Below are positions 32,547-43,311 of a stretch of 64,000 bases of DNA, piece by piece. Positions within the stretch are counted from its first letter, which is position 1; each line of letters opens with the position of its first letter. A model generated the notes under the pieces. That model ran no database searches and was not told where the DNA came from. It saw only the letters and a program-made list of their open reading frames with translations. Both the position numbers and the translations under genes were made by a program. The DNA is from Abelmoschus esculentus (Eukaryota > Streptophyta > Magnoliopsida > Malvales > Malvaceae): the NCBI GenBank assembly GCA_035048815.1, contig JAUCBN010000043.1, positions 5,583,001-5,647,000 on the forward strand, in the 5' to 3' direction.

Positions 32547-34407
32547 TGTAACGAACCGGATTTCGGAATCCGAGTGTCGGGTTAACCCGGAACGTTGAAC
32601 TCCTACGTTTGGGCCTTGGTGGGTCGGGTTTGAGTGTTGGATTGTTAATGGGCCTTGGTTTTGGGTTACCTTGAGCCCAAAGTGTTGGTTTAAGGGCTTT
32701 ATGGTCTTTTTCCTTAGGATGAAAAATAGAGAAGGGTTTTGAAGTGTTATTTTTGCAGAGGTGAGATCATGAAGGCAGAGGGCTTTTCTTTTCCATCATC
32801 TTCTTCATCTAACGCTTAAGGAGGAAGTGCTAAAGGTTCAATCTTTGCTCAGTTGTTAGGAAATCACGTTTTTGTGGTCAAGGGTAAGTTTTAGGGTTGT
32901 TAGCGATCTATCAAAAGAGGTAAAAATAGGTTGGTTTTGTAAGGATGAAGTTTTTGATGGGGGGTTTTGATTTGAGCTCGGGTTTGGGTTTTAAGAGTTT
33001 ATAATCCGTGTTTTCTAGTGTTTTGAGGCTCAAGAATCATCCCAAGATGCTTCTAATCGTTGTCTTTCTCTTGTAGAGGAAGAGGTAGGTGAGCTCTCAA
33101 GGATCCTTGGAAAGGAGAAAGCTTGAGGAGAAAAATAGACGACGTGTTTGTTGTTGCTTTGCTGAGGCTGGTACTCCCAACTCATCTCTTTATCATTCAC
33201 TTCATGGTAGTATGCATGATATGTAGATTTTTGTGAATGGATGCTTGAGTTGAAACTTGAGGACCATTAATGGTGAAATTCATATTAATATGATTGGTGA
33301 CATGAAATTGGTGTTAAAACACTCTAAACACTCCTAAAAACAAGTAGGAACACTTTAAGATCGATTAGAGTAAGATTGGGAAGGATTCCTAGAAAATTTA
33401 AGTGCAAAACTGCAAGTTCATGCAGGGGTATAAATACTAGTATCGATACACCTGAGAGAGAAATAGGTTAGTATGGGCAGGTGTTTCGAAACGCCTTACT
33501 CGTGTTTCGATACGGGGATTTAGAGTGGTATCTCCAATTCGATACCAGTATCGAAGCGGGTAAGTCCTCCTTGGTTGAACTTAAAGTTGGTCAAAGTGTT
33601 GCAACACGTCGAAGGCCATCCGATGTAACATTTCGGGTGATGTATTGAAGACTTTTATTCCTAGTGTTAGGCGGCCTCACTCGAAGATGTTCGATGTAAC
33701 ATTCCGAGCATGGGATTGGTTGGGCGGCCTCCATCCCTTTTCGAACGTTGGGCGGCCTCGTTCGAAGATGTCCGATGTAACATTCCGGGCATAGGATTTG
33801 AGGGCGGCCTCAATCCTGAGTGTAGGATCCCGATGTTGTGTGGACGCGGGCCTCACACTTGTGTGTTATTTTTGTGATGTGACATATATATGTTGTGTGC
33901 GATATTATACATTGTTTATGTCATGTGTTAGGCAAGCATGCTAGATCATCATATCATGCACGATATTTATATGCTATGCTTTACTGCTTATGATATACAT
34001 GATTTTGGGTCGAGTTCGGCGTACCCACTGAGCTTTCGTAGCTCAGCGTTCAAAATATGTTTTCGTGCGTAGGTTAGGTGAAGTCGGTTCATGGAGCACC
34101 ATCAAGGTTCGGATTTCAGCATCGACCGTGTTGTCAGAGTACATGTATAGATTTAGTGGGCTTGTACTATGTTGAACCTTATGTAATGTAACTCTGTTTA
34201 TTTTAATTTGGGTCGAATGTTGTAATGGTTTGTAATATTTTGGAGCTCCGATTTCTTACTATCATTTTGGGCTATGTTTTACCTTAATAGATTTTATAAA
34301 TCGTATATGGACTTGAATTTGATTTTAATTGATGGGTTTTGAAAAAAAAATTTGGAATATAGGTTTTGGGCCGGAGGCCCAATGTGACATCCGGGTCGGG
34401 TGTTACA
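32547..34407 (+). repeat. 5' LTR, apparently chimeric
   Basis: Starts TGTAACGAACC and ends GGGTGTTACA, 1861 bases. The first part, to about 33590, is clearly diverged from the 3' LTR (roughly three-quarters identity by eye) and lacks about 300 bases present there. From GTTGCAACACGTCGAAGG (33598) to the end the two agree at about 96%. It contains one exact GTATCGATAC at 33440. Confidence 0.85.
33598..33825 (+). repeat. Internal quasi-tandem repeat of the LTR
   Basis: Three units each begin with GAAGGCCATCCGATGTAACA or GAAGATGT(T/C)CGATGTAACA and run to a GGCGGCCTC block, with spacing of about 70-90 bases. The same array is in the 3' LTR at 40523-40745. Confidence 0.7.
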
Positions 34408-34412
34408 TTTAG

Positions 34413-34424
34413 TGGTATCAGAGC
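34413..34424 (+). other. Primer-binding site (initiator tRNA-Met type)
   Basis: TGGTATCAGAGC begins five bases after the LTR end (34407). It is the standard plant gypsy/copia PBS, complementary to the 3' end of initiator tRNA-Met. Confidence 0.9.
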
Positions 34425-34477
34425 TTAGGTTGAGTCGGTTCTAGGAAGTCCCCGGGGGAGTTTAGTGTGTTATATAG

Positions 34478-35899
34478 GTGTTAGACAAGTACATGCCCAC
34501 GAGTCGATATCGTACTTTCTTTAAAGCTGAAATTTTGATGGTGTACTCTTGCTTGTTGTTGCTCTTTGTACAGAAGTGGTCGAGTATGCCGAGACGTGTG
34601 AGAGACCAGGAGGAAAGCCGTGGTTCTTGTGGAGGAGACTCCGACTATGAGTATGAGCCCGATGAGGAGGTGCCATCGGATGATGCAGTTGGTCAAGGGG
34701 CCAACTACTTTGCTCAGTTGAACCGGACTCTGCGCAGGATAGTGAGAGCTATACCGAGGCCATATTCTACGCCTCGTGAGGCACCGGTCGAGAGGGTGCG
34801 AAGACAGGGAGCTGTGGACTTCTTTGGTACGGGACAGGACAATCCCGTACAGGCTGATCAGTGGTTGCATGACACCAGGTGGATAATGAGACAGATGAGA
34901 CTGAGGTCAGAGGATAAGCTATCGTGTGTGTTGTCGCTTTTAAAGGGCAACGCTAGAGAGTGGTGGGAGACAGTTGAGCAAGGTTGGTACCCTCATCGTC
35001 CTAAGTGGGAGGACTTCCTTGAGGATTTTGAGAGCAAGTATGTGGGTGAGACTCACATCGACACCTTGAGAGAACAGTTTACCCATCTTTTTCAAGGGAA
35101 TCGTTCGGTCTTTGCTTATGAGCAGGATTTTCTTCAGTTGAGCCGGTGTTCTCTAGAGCTTGTTGCTACAGAGAAGATGAGATGTAAAAGGTTCTTAAGA
35201 GGTCTGAGGAAGGAGATCCAGACTTATCTCACTGCTGCACCGCCTAAGGTGTTCTCTGAGTTGGCTGCCAGTGCCAAGTCGTTGGAACAAGTTCACGGTT
35301 TGACCTATGGGCCGTCTGTTGGCCAGGGAGTCACTGGTGGAGCTAGTCAGAGTCATGCGGGTAACTCTCAGTCTCACTCCGGTAGGAGTAGAAGCCATTG
35401 GAACCAAAGTAGAGGAGCAGCGAATCAGGGTTCGAGGTCGAACCAGAGATCAGAGTCAGTGGGACGTATGAGACAGTCTGTGTCTTCTTTTGTTGGGGGC
35501 CCAAAGGGTTTACAAAGGAGTGTCAGTGTTCAGACTTGTAGACGTTTTTGTCGGACCCACCGAAGAGAGTGTTGGGACAATGTCAGAGCTTGTTTTTAGT
35601 GTGGGTCATCAGATCATCTTGTGAGGGACTGTCCAGAGGTTGTGACGTCACCGCCAGGTCAGGCTTAGAGGATCGTGTTTCAGGCTCAGAGGGGTCGTAG
35701 GTTCTCACGTGGCGGAGCTAGCCACGCATCGGGAGGCACCTTTCAGTCTACTGCCAGAGCACCGACGAGACAGTATGCGGTAAGGGCACAAGAGGACTGT
35801 GCTGCTACAGATGTGATCTCAGGTACGTTTAGTTTGTTTTCTGTCCCTATAGTTGTTCTTGTGGACTCGGGATCCACCCACTCGTATATCCGTAGTTAG
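34478..35899 (+). pseudogene. gag (capsid/nucleocapsid) of the gypsy element, broken
   Basis: Gag forms the virus-like particle in which the element's RNA is copied. The frame is open from 34478 to 35599. The ATG at 34586 (MPRRVRDQEES) is the more likely start by family pattern. The capsid region is typical: ADQWLHDTRWIMRQM, LLKGNAREWWETVEQ, WEDFLEDFESKYVGE and FLRGLRKEIQTYL. A serine/glutamine-rich linker follows. A TAG at 35597-35599 falls just before the zinc knuckle, whose remainder (CGSSDHLVRDCP) follows in the same frame. Another TAG is at 35666-35668. Both stops are C-to-T explicable. The reading frame is otherwise preserved, so decay is by point mutation rather than indel. Confidence 0.85.
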
Positions 35900-38800
35900 G
35901 AGTTCGTGTGACAAGCCCGTTGAGGTTATATGTGTTGGTAGATAAGGTTTATCGGAGGTGTCCGATCGAGGTGCAAGGGTCTATCTTCCTGGCCGACCTC
36001 ATGGTCTTACCGTTTCAGAAGTTCGACGCACTCTTTGGGATAGATTGGTTGTTCGAACACGACGCGAGTTTGGGGTGCAGATCTAAGAGTTTGAAGCTTC
36101 GAGTGGCTGAAGGTTCTAAGCTTGTTGTTAGGGGTGAGAGAAACCCGTGTTTAGCGAATGTGGTGTCAGCTTTGTTAGCTTAGAGGTTGATCCAGTAGGG
36201 ATGTGAGGCTTTCTTAGCTCACGTGGTGGATGTGAGTGTTGAGGGTCCAGCTTTAGAGAGTTTGAGGACCGTTTGTGAGTACCCTGATGTTTTTCCGGAG
36301 GAGTTGCCTGGTTTACCTCCCGACCATGAGTTAGAGTTCCGTATAGAGGTGTTACCAGGGACAACACCGGTGTCCATAGCACCTTATTGTATGGTACCGG
36401 CAGAGATGAGAGAGTTGAGGCAACAGATCTAGGAGTTGCTTAAGAGGGGTTTTATCAGACCGAGTGTGTCGCCGTGGCGAGCTCCGATTTTGTTTGTGAA
36501 GAAGAAGGACGGATCGATGAGGATGTGCATCGATTACCGTCAGCTCAACAAGGTCACGATCAAGAACTGTTACCCTTTGCCTAGAATCGATGACCTGTTT
36601 GATCAGTTGAGGGGTGCTCGTGTGTTTTCTAAGATAGATCTGAGGTCAGGGTACTACCAGTTGAAGGTGGTGGAAGAGGATGCCCAAAAGACCACTTTTA
36701 GGATGCGGTACGGGCATTATGAGTTCTTAGTGATGCCGTTTGGGCTCACGAATGCACCTGCAGCTTTTATGGACTTGATGAACTGGATCTTTCAGCCGTA
36801 TCTAGATCAGTTTGTGGTGGTGTTCATCGACGACATCTTGGTGTATTCACGCTCAAAGGAGGAGCATGACTATCACCTAAGAGTGGTTCTTTAGGTTTTG
36901 AGGGATAGACGTCTGTATGGCAAGTTCAGTAAATGTGAGTTTTGGTTATCTAAGGTGGCGTTTCTTGGCCACATAGTTGCAGCGGATGGAATCCGAGTTG
37001 ATCCCCAGAAAATCCAAGCTGTGGTTGAGTGGAAACCACCAAGGAATGTATCGAAAGTCCGTAGTTTCCTTGGGCTTGCCGGATACTATAGGAGGTTCGT
37101 TAAGGGTTTTTCGATCATAGCGGTACCTTTGACCAAGTTGATTCAGAAAGGTGTTTCGTTTGTGTGGAACGAAAGGATACAACAAAGTTTTGAGCAGATT
37201 AAGGCTTATCTGAAAGAGGCTCTGGTCTTGACGCAACCGGAACCGGGGAAATATTATGTGGTGTTTAGTGATGCTTCCTTGAATGGGTTAGGTTGTGTGC
37301 TTATGCAAGAGGGTAAGGTGGTTGCTTACGCCTCGAGGCAGTTAAAAACCCATGAGAGGAACTATCCTACACATGATCTTGAGCTAGCGGCGGTTATCTT
37401 CGCTTTGAAGATATTGAGGCATTATCTCTAAGGGGAGAAATACTACATCTACACCGACCACAAGAGTTTAAAGTATCTGCTTACCCAGAAAGAGTTGAAT
37501 CTGAGACAGTTTCGTTGGATAGAGTTGTTGAAGGGCTATGACTGTGTTATAGAGTATCATTCTGGCAAGGCGAACGTGGTCGCCGATGCCTTGAGTCGGA
37601 AGTCCATGTCGGACTTGAGAGCTTTGTTTGCTTGGTTGAGGATGACAGACGATGGAGGTTTGTTGGCAGAGTTGCGTGTGGAGCCCAAGCTTGTTCAAGA
37701 GATAAAGAGAGCACAAGTGTTAGACGAGGAGTTGGTAGCTCAGTTAGAGGATGTTCAGGGAGGTGATTCGTCAGACTTTGAGGTACGAGATGGTGAGTTC
37801 TTGTACTTTCAAGGTCGGTTGTGTGTACCAACTTTAGAGGATCTAAGGGATCGTATCTTGAGGGAAGCTCACCGTAGTCCATTTTCTGTTCATCCGGGTA
37901 GTAACAAGATGTACCAAGATCTTCGTCCTTTCTTTTGGCCGTGCATGAAAAGAGATGTGTCAGAGTTTGTGACCAGGTGTCTGGCGTGCCAGCAAGTGAA
38001 AGCGGAACATCAGGTTCCTTCAGGTTTGCTTCAGCCTATCCAGATTCCACAGTAGAAGTGGGATCGTGTGACCATGGACTTTGTCACCGGTTTGCCGATG
38101 ACGTTAAGGAAGCATGATGCTATATGGGTTATAGTTGACCGATTGACCAAGTCGGCTCACTTCTTACCGGTAAGGATAGACTACAGTTTGGAAAAGTTAG
38201 CTCAGTTGTACATAAAGGAGATCGTGAGGTTGCATGGTGTACCTTCATCGATCATATAGGATAAGGATCCAAGGTTCACAGCGAGGTTGTGGAGGTCTAT
38301 CCAAGAGGCTTTAGATACCAAGTTGCACTTCAGTACAACTTTTCATCCCCAGACCGATGGACAGTCTGAGAGAGTTATCCAGATCTGGGAGGATATGCTT
38401 CGGTGTTGTGCTGTGGACTTTGCCCGTAGTTGGGATTAGCAGTTACCGTTGGTAGAGTTTGCTTACAACAACAGTTATCAGTCAAGCATCAAGATAGCTC
38501 CTTTTGAGGCCTTGTACGGGCGTAGGTGTAGGACACCCTTGTGTTAGACAGAGCTTAATGAGAGAAAGATAGTAGGTTCGGAGCTTGTTAAGGAGACTGA
38601 AGAAAAGATTCAGATCATCAAGGAGAGGTTACAAGCAGCTTTCGACAGACAGAAAGCTTATGCGGATAAGAAGCGTAAGCAAATCGAGTATGAGCTTGGT
38701 AAGAAAGTGTTTCTTAAGGTATCTCCGTGGAAAGGTATCATCCGATTTGGTCGTAAAAGAAAGTTAAGTACAAGGTACATCGGACCTTATGAGGTTCTTC

Positions 38801-39144
38801 AGAGGGTTGGACCAGTAGCTTATCGGCTAGCTTTACCTCAAGAGTTGGCCCGTATACACGATGTGTTCCACGTGTCTATTTTGAGGCGTTACCGTTCCGA
38901 TCCTTCGCATGTAGTTCAGCTTGAGGAAATAGAAGTTAATGCAGATTTGACTTATGAGGAAAGGCCTATCGGAATCTTAGATAGAGGAGTTAAAGAGCTT
39001 CGGAACAAGTGCATACCTTTGGTAAAGGTTTTGTGGAGGAATCATGGAATCGAAGAAGCAACATGGGAAACGAAAAAGGACATGAGAGCTCAGTATCCTC
39101 ATCTCTTCCTGACAGGTAAATTTCGAGGACGAAATTTTCTTTAA
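35840..39144 (+). pseudogene. pol (protease, RT, RNase H, integrase, chromo-like tail) of the gypsy element, broken
   Basis: Domains in order: aspartic protease with VLVDSGSTHSY (about 35851); reverse transcriptase 36223-36894 with KKKDGSMRMCIDYRQLNK, FSKIDLRSGYYQLK, FGLTNAPAAFMDLMN and catalytic VVFIDDILVYS; RNase H 36898-37600 with VVFSDASLNGLGCVLMQ, the TDHKSLKYL block and VVADALSRK; integrase with HPGSNKMYQDLRPFFWP, a CxxC zinc site (RCLACQQVK), MDFVTGLP, the FHPQTDGQSERV block and FEALYGRRCR; and a C-terminal tail with HDVFHVSILRRY and VLWRNHGIEEATWE, characteristic of chromodomain elements. Stops lie at 36181, 36196, 36430, 36892, 37429, 38053, 38257, 38437 and 38545. There are few or no frameshifts, which indicates a fairly recent loss of function. 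Confidence 0.88.
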
Positions 39145-39156
39145 GGAGGGGAGAGT
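39141..39156 (+). other. Polypurine tract
   Basis: TTAAGGAGGGGAGAGT lies immediately before the 3' LTR and primes plus-strand DNA synthesis in LTR elements. The equivalent AAGGATGGGAGAGT is seen in reverse at 63941-63954. Confidence 0.85.
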
Positions 39157-41329
39157 TGTAATGACTCGAATTCGGATCCGAGTGTCGGTTTAACCCGATG
39201 TGTTCGGGCTTCGATTTTGGGCCCCGTGTTGTGAGGTTTTGGGCCTTGTTGGGCCTTTAGCTTGTTGGGTTGAGTGTTGGACCTTGTTTAGTGAGGGTGT
39301 TTTAGTAATCCTCTAATTGAGGACAAGAAAGGTAAAAGAGAAGGGTTTTTTCTGCAGAGTGATATCACCCCTTACATCTTTTTTTTCCCTTCATCTTTCT
39401 TTCTTGGCAAGAAGAGGAGGAGAGTGGCTAAAGGAGGAATCTTTGTTAATTGGTTTAAGAATCCCGGTTTGGGTCTTGAGAGTAAGTTTTAGAGCTGCCA
39501 AGGATTTATAAAAAGAGGTAAGAAAGTGTTGGTTTGGTGAGGATGGAGGTTTAAGAGGGGTTTTGAGTGGAGTACGAGATTTGGGTTTTGGAGAGCTTAA
39601 ATCCTAGTTTGTTAGTGTTTTTAAGCTTTAAGGATCATCTTAGAGTGTTTCTAAGTTGTTGTTACCCTTCCCTTTGTAGAGAAACAAGTGGAAGAGCCAT
39701 CATCAAGCTTGAGGAATGAGAAATCTTGAGATTGAGCTTGGAGCTCGGGTTTGTTGCTTTGTTGCTGTTCTTGCTTAAGGTTGGTACTCCCAACTCTTCC
39801 TACCATCATCCATATCATTGTAGTGTGCATACATATAGATTTCTATGCATGAGTGTTTGGTTGAAGTTTTAAGAATCATTAATGGTGAAATTCGTGCTTA
39901 TATGTTTAATGACAGAAAGTTTATGTTAAAATATCCTAAACCTTCCTAAGAATGTGAAGGAACACTTTAGAATCGATTAGGAGTAGTTTGGGAATGAATC
40001 CTAGAAAATTTCTTAGTGCAGACCTGCATTTCGTGCAGGGGTATCGATACATGAGCTACCAGTATCGATACCTATGAGTGAAAATAGGCTATGTAAGCAG
40101 GGGTATCGAACCATGGTTCGATACCGGGTCCTCTAGTGGCATAATGACATTGATACCAGTATCGATGCTGGAGGGTCCTCTTTTCGTTGACTTTGAAAAT
40201 GGTCAAAGGGTATCGATACCCATGGTTCGATGTCTTCTTTGGGTGGTTATCGAGGTAGGGTGGTTTGATACCCCATATAAGGGTATCGATACCCCGCGAA
40301 AACTTGACAAGATAAGCATTATTTGAGGTTCGATAAGAGAATTAAAGGTTATAATGAATCTTATAATCAATGAAATGAATTGTTAACACGAATTTGATGA
40401 TATTAACCCCGAACGACTAAATTATGTTAAGTCTTGGTATGTTTTGATGTGAGGATCCTAGGTGGATCGTTTGTGTAGTTTGAGTCATTGTTTGATGGAA
40501 ATCCGGATATCCAAAAGTGTTGCAACACGTCGAAGGCCATCCGATAAAACATTCCGGGTGATGTATTGAAAACTTTTATTCCGAGTGTTAGGCGGCTTCA
40601 CTCGAAGATGTTCGATGTAACATTCCGAGCATGAGATTGGTTGGGCGGCCTCCATCCCTTTCTAAACGTTGGGCGGCCTCGTTCGAAGATGTCCGATGTA
40701 ACATTCCGGGCATAGGATTTGAGGGTAGCCTCAATCCTAAGTGTAGGATTCCGATGCTGTGTGGACGCGGGCCTCACTCTTGTGTGTTATTTTTGTGATG
40801 TGACATGTATATGCTGTGTGCGATATTATACATTGTTTATGCCATGTGTTAGGCAAGCATGCTAGACCATCATATCATGCACGATATTTATATGCTATGC
40901 TTTACTGCTTATGATATGCATGATTTTAGGCCGAGTTCGACGTACCCACTGAGCTTTCGTAGCTCAACGTTCGAAATATGTTTTCGTGCGTAGGTTAGGT
41001 GAAGCCGGTTCGTGGAGCACCATCAAGGTTCGGATTTCAGCATCGACCGTGTTGTCAGAGTATATGTATTAGATTTAGTAGGCTTGTACTATGTCGAACC
41101 TTATGCAATGTAACTCTGTTTATTTTAATTTGGGTCGAATGTTTTAATGGTTTGTAATATTTTGGAGCTCCGATTTCTTACTATCATTTTGGGCTATGTT
41201 TTAACTTAATGGATTTTATGAATCGTATATGGACTTGAATTTGATTTTAATTGATGGGCTTTGAAAAGAAATTTTGGAATATAGGTTTTGGGCCGGAGGC
41301 CCAATGTGACATCCGGGTCGGGTGTTACA
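39157..41329 (+). repeat. 3' LTR (younger element), complete
   Basis: TGTAATGACTC to GGGTGTTACA, 2173 bases. It carries four exact GTATCGATAC palindromes (40041, 40062, 40210, 40283), the GGCGGCCTC array, and the conserved ACCCACTGAGCTTTCGTAGC segment near 40945. Confidence 0.88.
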
Positions 41330-41896
41330 GCGAGCCTCACTTTTGTGTGTTTTGATGTGACATGTATATGCTGTGTGCGATAGTATACATTACATTTATG
41401 CCATGTGATAGGCAAGCAAGCTAGACCATCATATCATGTACAATATTTATATGCTTTGCTTTACTGCTTATGATATACATGATTTTGGGTCGAGTGACGG
41501 CGTACCCATTGAGCTTTTGTAGCTCAACGTTCGAAATGTGTTTTCGTGCGTAGGTTAGGTGAAGCCGGTTTCTGTGGAGCACCATCGATGTTTGGATTTC
41601 AACATTGACTTGTGTCAGAGTACAATGATTAGATGTAGTGGGTTAGTACTTTGTCGAACCCTATATGTATTTGTAACTCTGTTTATTTAATTGGGTCGAA
41701 TATTTTAAATGGATTTGTAATATTTTGGAGCTTCAAGTACTCTACATTATTTTGGTCTTATGTTTTAACTTAAATGAGTTTTATGAATATTAATATTTGG
41801 ACTTGAGTTTGATTTTATTGTTGGGCTTTTGAAAGAAATTTTGAAATACAAGTTTTGGGCCGGAGGCCCAATGTGGCACCGGGTCGGGGTGTTACA
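41330..41896 (+). repeat. Partial third LTR (3' part of an older copy)
   Basis: Begins GCGAGCCTCACTT, which aligns with GCGGGCCTCACTC inside the intact LTR (about 40766). It continues to a normal LTR end, GGGGTGTTACA, at 41896. Identity to the neighbouring LTRs is lower (roughly 85% by eye). The outer TTGTG duplication follows it directly. Confidence 0.82.
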
Positions 41897-41901
41897 TTGT
41901 G

Positions 41902-42842
41902 TATGTAAAAAAATTCCTGTTGGGAGACTTACCTACCAAAACTAGATATACGACACGAATCGTTCTAAATTAGTTAAGGCAAAATCTTAAAAATTAGAAC
42001 AATAATAAAAATTATAAATATTATTTAATAATTTTGGGAGATTGTTCATATATTTTTTAGTATTTTAATATAATTTTATCTATAGTTAGTGAATCAAGAT
42101 TTTAAATTTTAAATTTAAAAAAAAAAAACTATTAATCTGATATTTTATAGATTTGTAATATTATTTAATCATTTTTAAAAGTGTTAAGATCAACTTATTC
42201 ACTCCTCATTTCCTTGCCTTTATTCTTGGCGGATAACTCTCTGATCAACCTTTAATTCCTTTCCTCGCCAATCTCTATCGCTCCACCTCATCTTTCATGA
42301 ACTTTTTTTTGCTACTCAAATTATTATTTTGAAAGTAACATTGATTCCTCCATAGTCTGCAACCTTTCTTGCATGTTTAAAAGTTGTTTTTTGCTAGCTT
42401 TCGATGGTGATTCCCCCTGTTTTGATGCGCATTTTCCCTTGCGTCGATGAATCACCGGTTCTAACTTGATAAACTTCTATGTATTTTTCCTACCCTTTAA
42501 TCTCTAATTCTATCTTCTAAAGATAAGACTAGAGAACAATAGAAAACTTGAAGGATTGAAAGACCACATATTTTTTACGTTCATCGTATTAATAGTTAAC
42601 CGATAAAGTGAACAACGACCGGAGACGGTGAGAACACAACAACTCTAGTAATAGTTGAAGTTAATTAGTTTTAGTCGAGTAAAATTATCTTTATCTCTTT
42701 ATAATGTATTCTTTTATGTCTTTCGTTAAAAAATCTTAAAAAATTGAGATCTAAACTCTAACCCTTTTTTTATATACTAAACTCTAAATTCTATACCCTA
42801 AAAATTAAATTATACCTCTAATTCCCTAAACCTTAACCACAA
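41902..42842. other. Intergenic DNA, no gene seen
   Basis: AT-rich with a more complex patch at 42190-42680 that shows no domain or RNA gene I recognise. Confidence 0.5.
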
Positions 42843-42850
42843 CCCCTAAC

Positions 42851-43066
42851 TAGGGGTGAGCAAAACTTTATAAACTCGAATAACTCGAAAAACTCAAAAA
42901 AAATTTAAACAAAGTTTGAGTTGTCAAAAGAAAATTCGAATAACTCGAATAACTCAATTTTTTAATAATTAAAAAATTTATTTTTAAGTTCGAAATGAGT
43001 CCCTCAAATTTTTATTATATATATATATTGATATATAAAAATATGAAGAAATATTGCATACACATG

Positions 43067-43101
<35 letters not shown>

Positions 43102-43303
43102 CTTATATGATTAGTGAAAATTGTTTAAAGTACAATCAAATCGTACTATATCGTAATAAATAATTAAAATTAAATCTTTAAGAGAACTCGAAACTCGACT
43201 CGAAATTTTTTGAATGAAAGTTCGAATGATAAAATTAGACTCATCAACTCAAATAACTTGAAATTTTTTGACTCGATTTGACTTGATCGAACGTTCACCG
43301 TAC
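42851..43303. mobile_element. hAT-like MITE, 453 bp
   Basis: Left end TAGGGGTGAGCAAAAC and right end GTTCACCGTA are imperfect inverted repeats. The 8-mers CCCCTAAC (42843-42850) and CCCTTAAC (43304-43311) agree at 7 of 8, the hAT duplication size. The interior has AACTCGAATAACTCGAA strings and a (TA)n core. A decayed sister copy is at 1090-1517. Confidence 0.68.
43071..43100. repeat. (TA)n microsatellite
   Basis: Alternating TA tract of 30 bases inside the MITE core. Confidence 0.9.
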
Positions 43304-43311
43304 CCTTAACC

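Larger units (their letters stand above)
32547..41896 (+). mobile_element. Ty3/gypsy chromovirus (Tekay/Del-like) with three LTR segments
   Basis: The flanking 5-mers TTGTG (32542-32546 and 41897-41901) are an exact target duplication, so these are the outer limits. The order is LTR (32547-34407), PBS, gag, protease, RT, RNase H, integrase, chromodomain-like tail, PPT, LTR (39157-41329), then a partial third LTR (41330-41896). All LTR ends are TGT..ACA. The element lies in the plus direction. It is disabled by about a dozen stop codons. The third LTR segment and the mosaic first LTR imply two insertions of related elements with later recombination. Confidence 0.9.

Noticed and set aside
41330..41896. 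Assembly duplication of the 3' LTR end
   Set aside because: The fragment differs from the adjacent LTR by roughly 15% and is followed by the correct outer target duplication, so it is real DNA.
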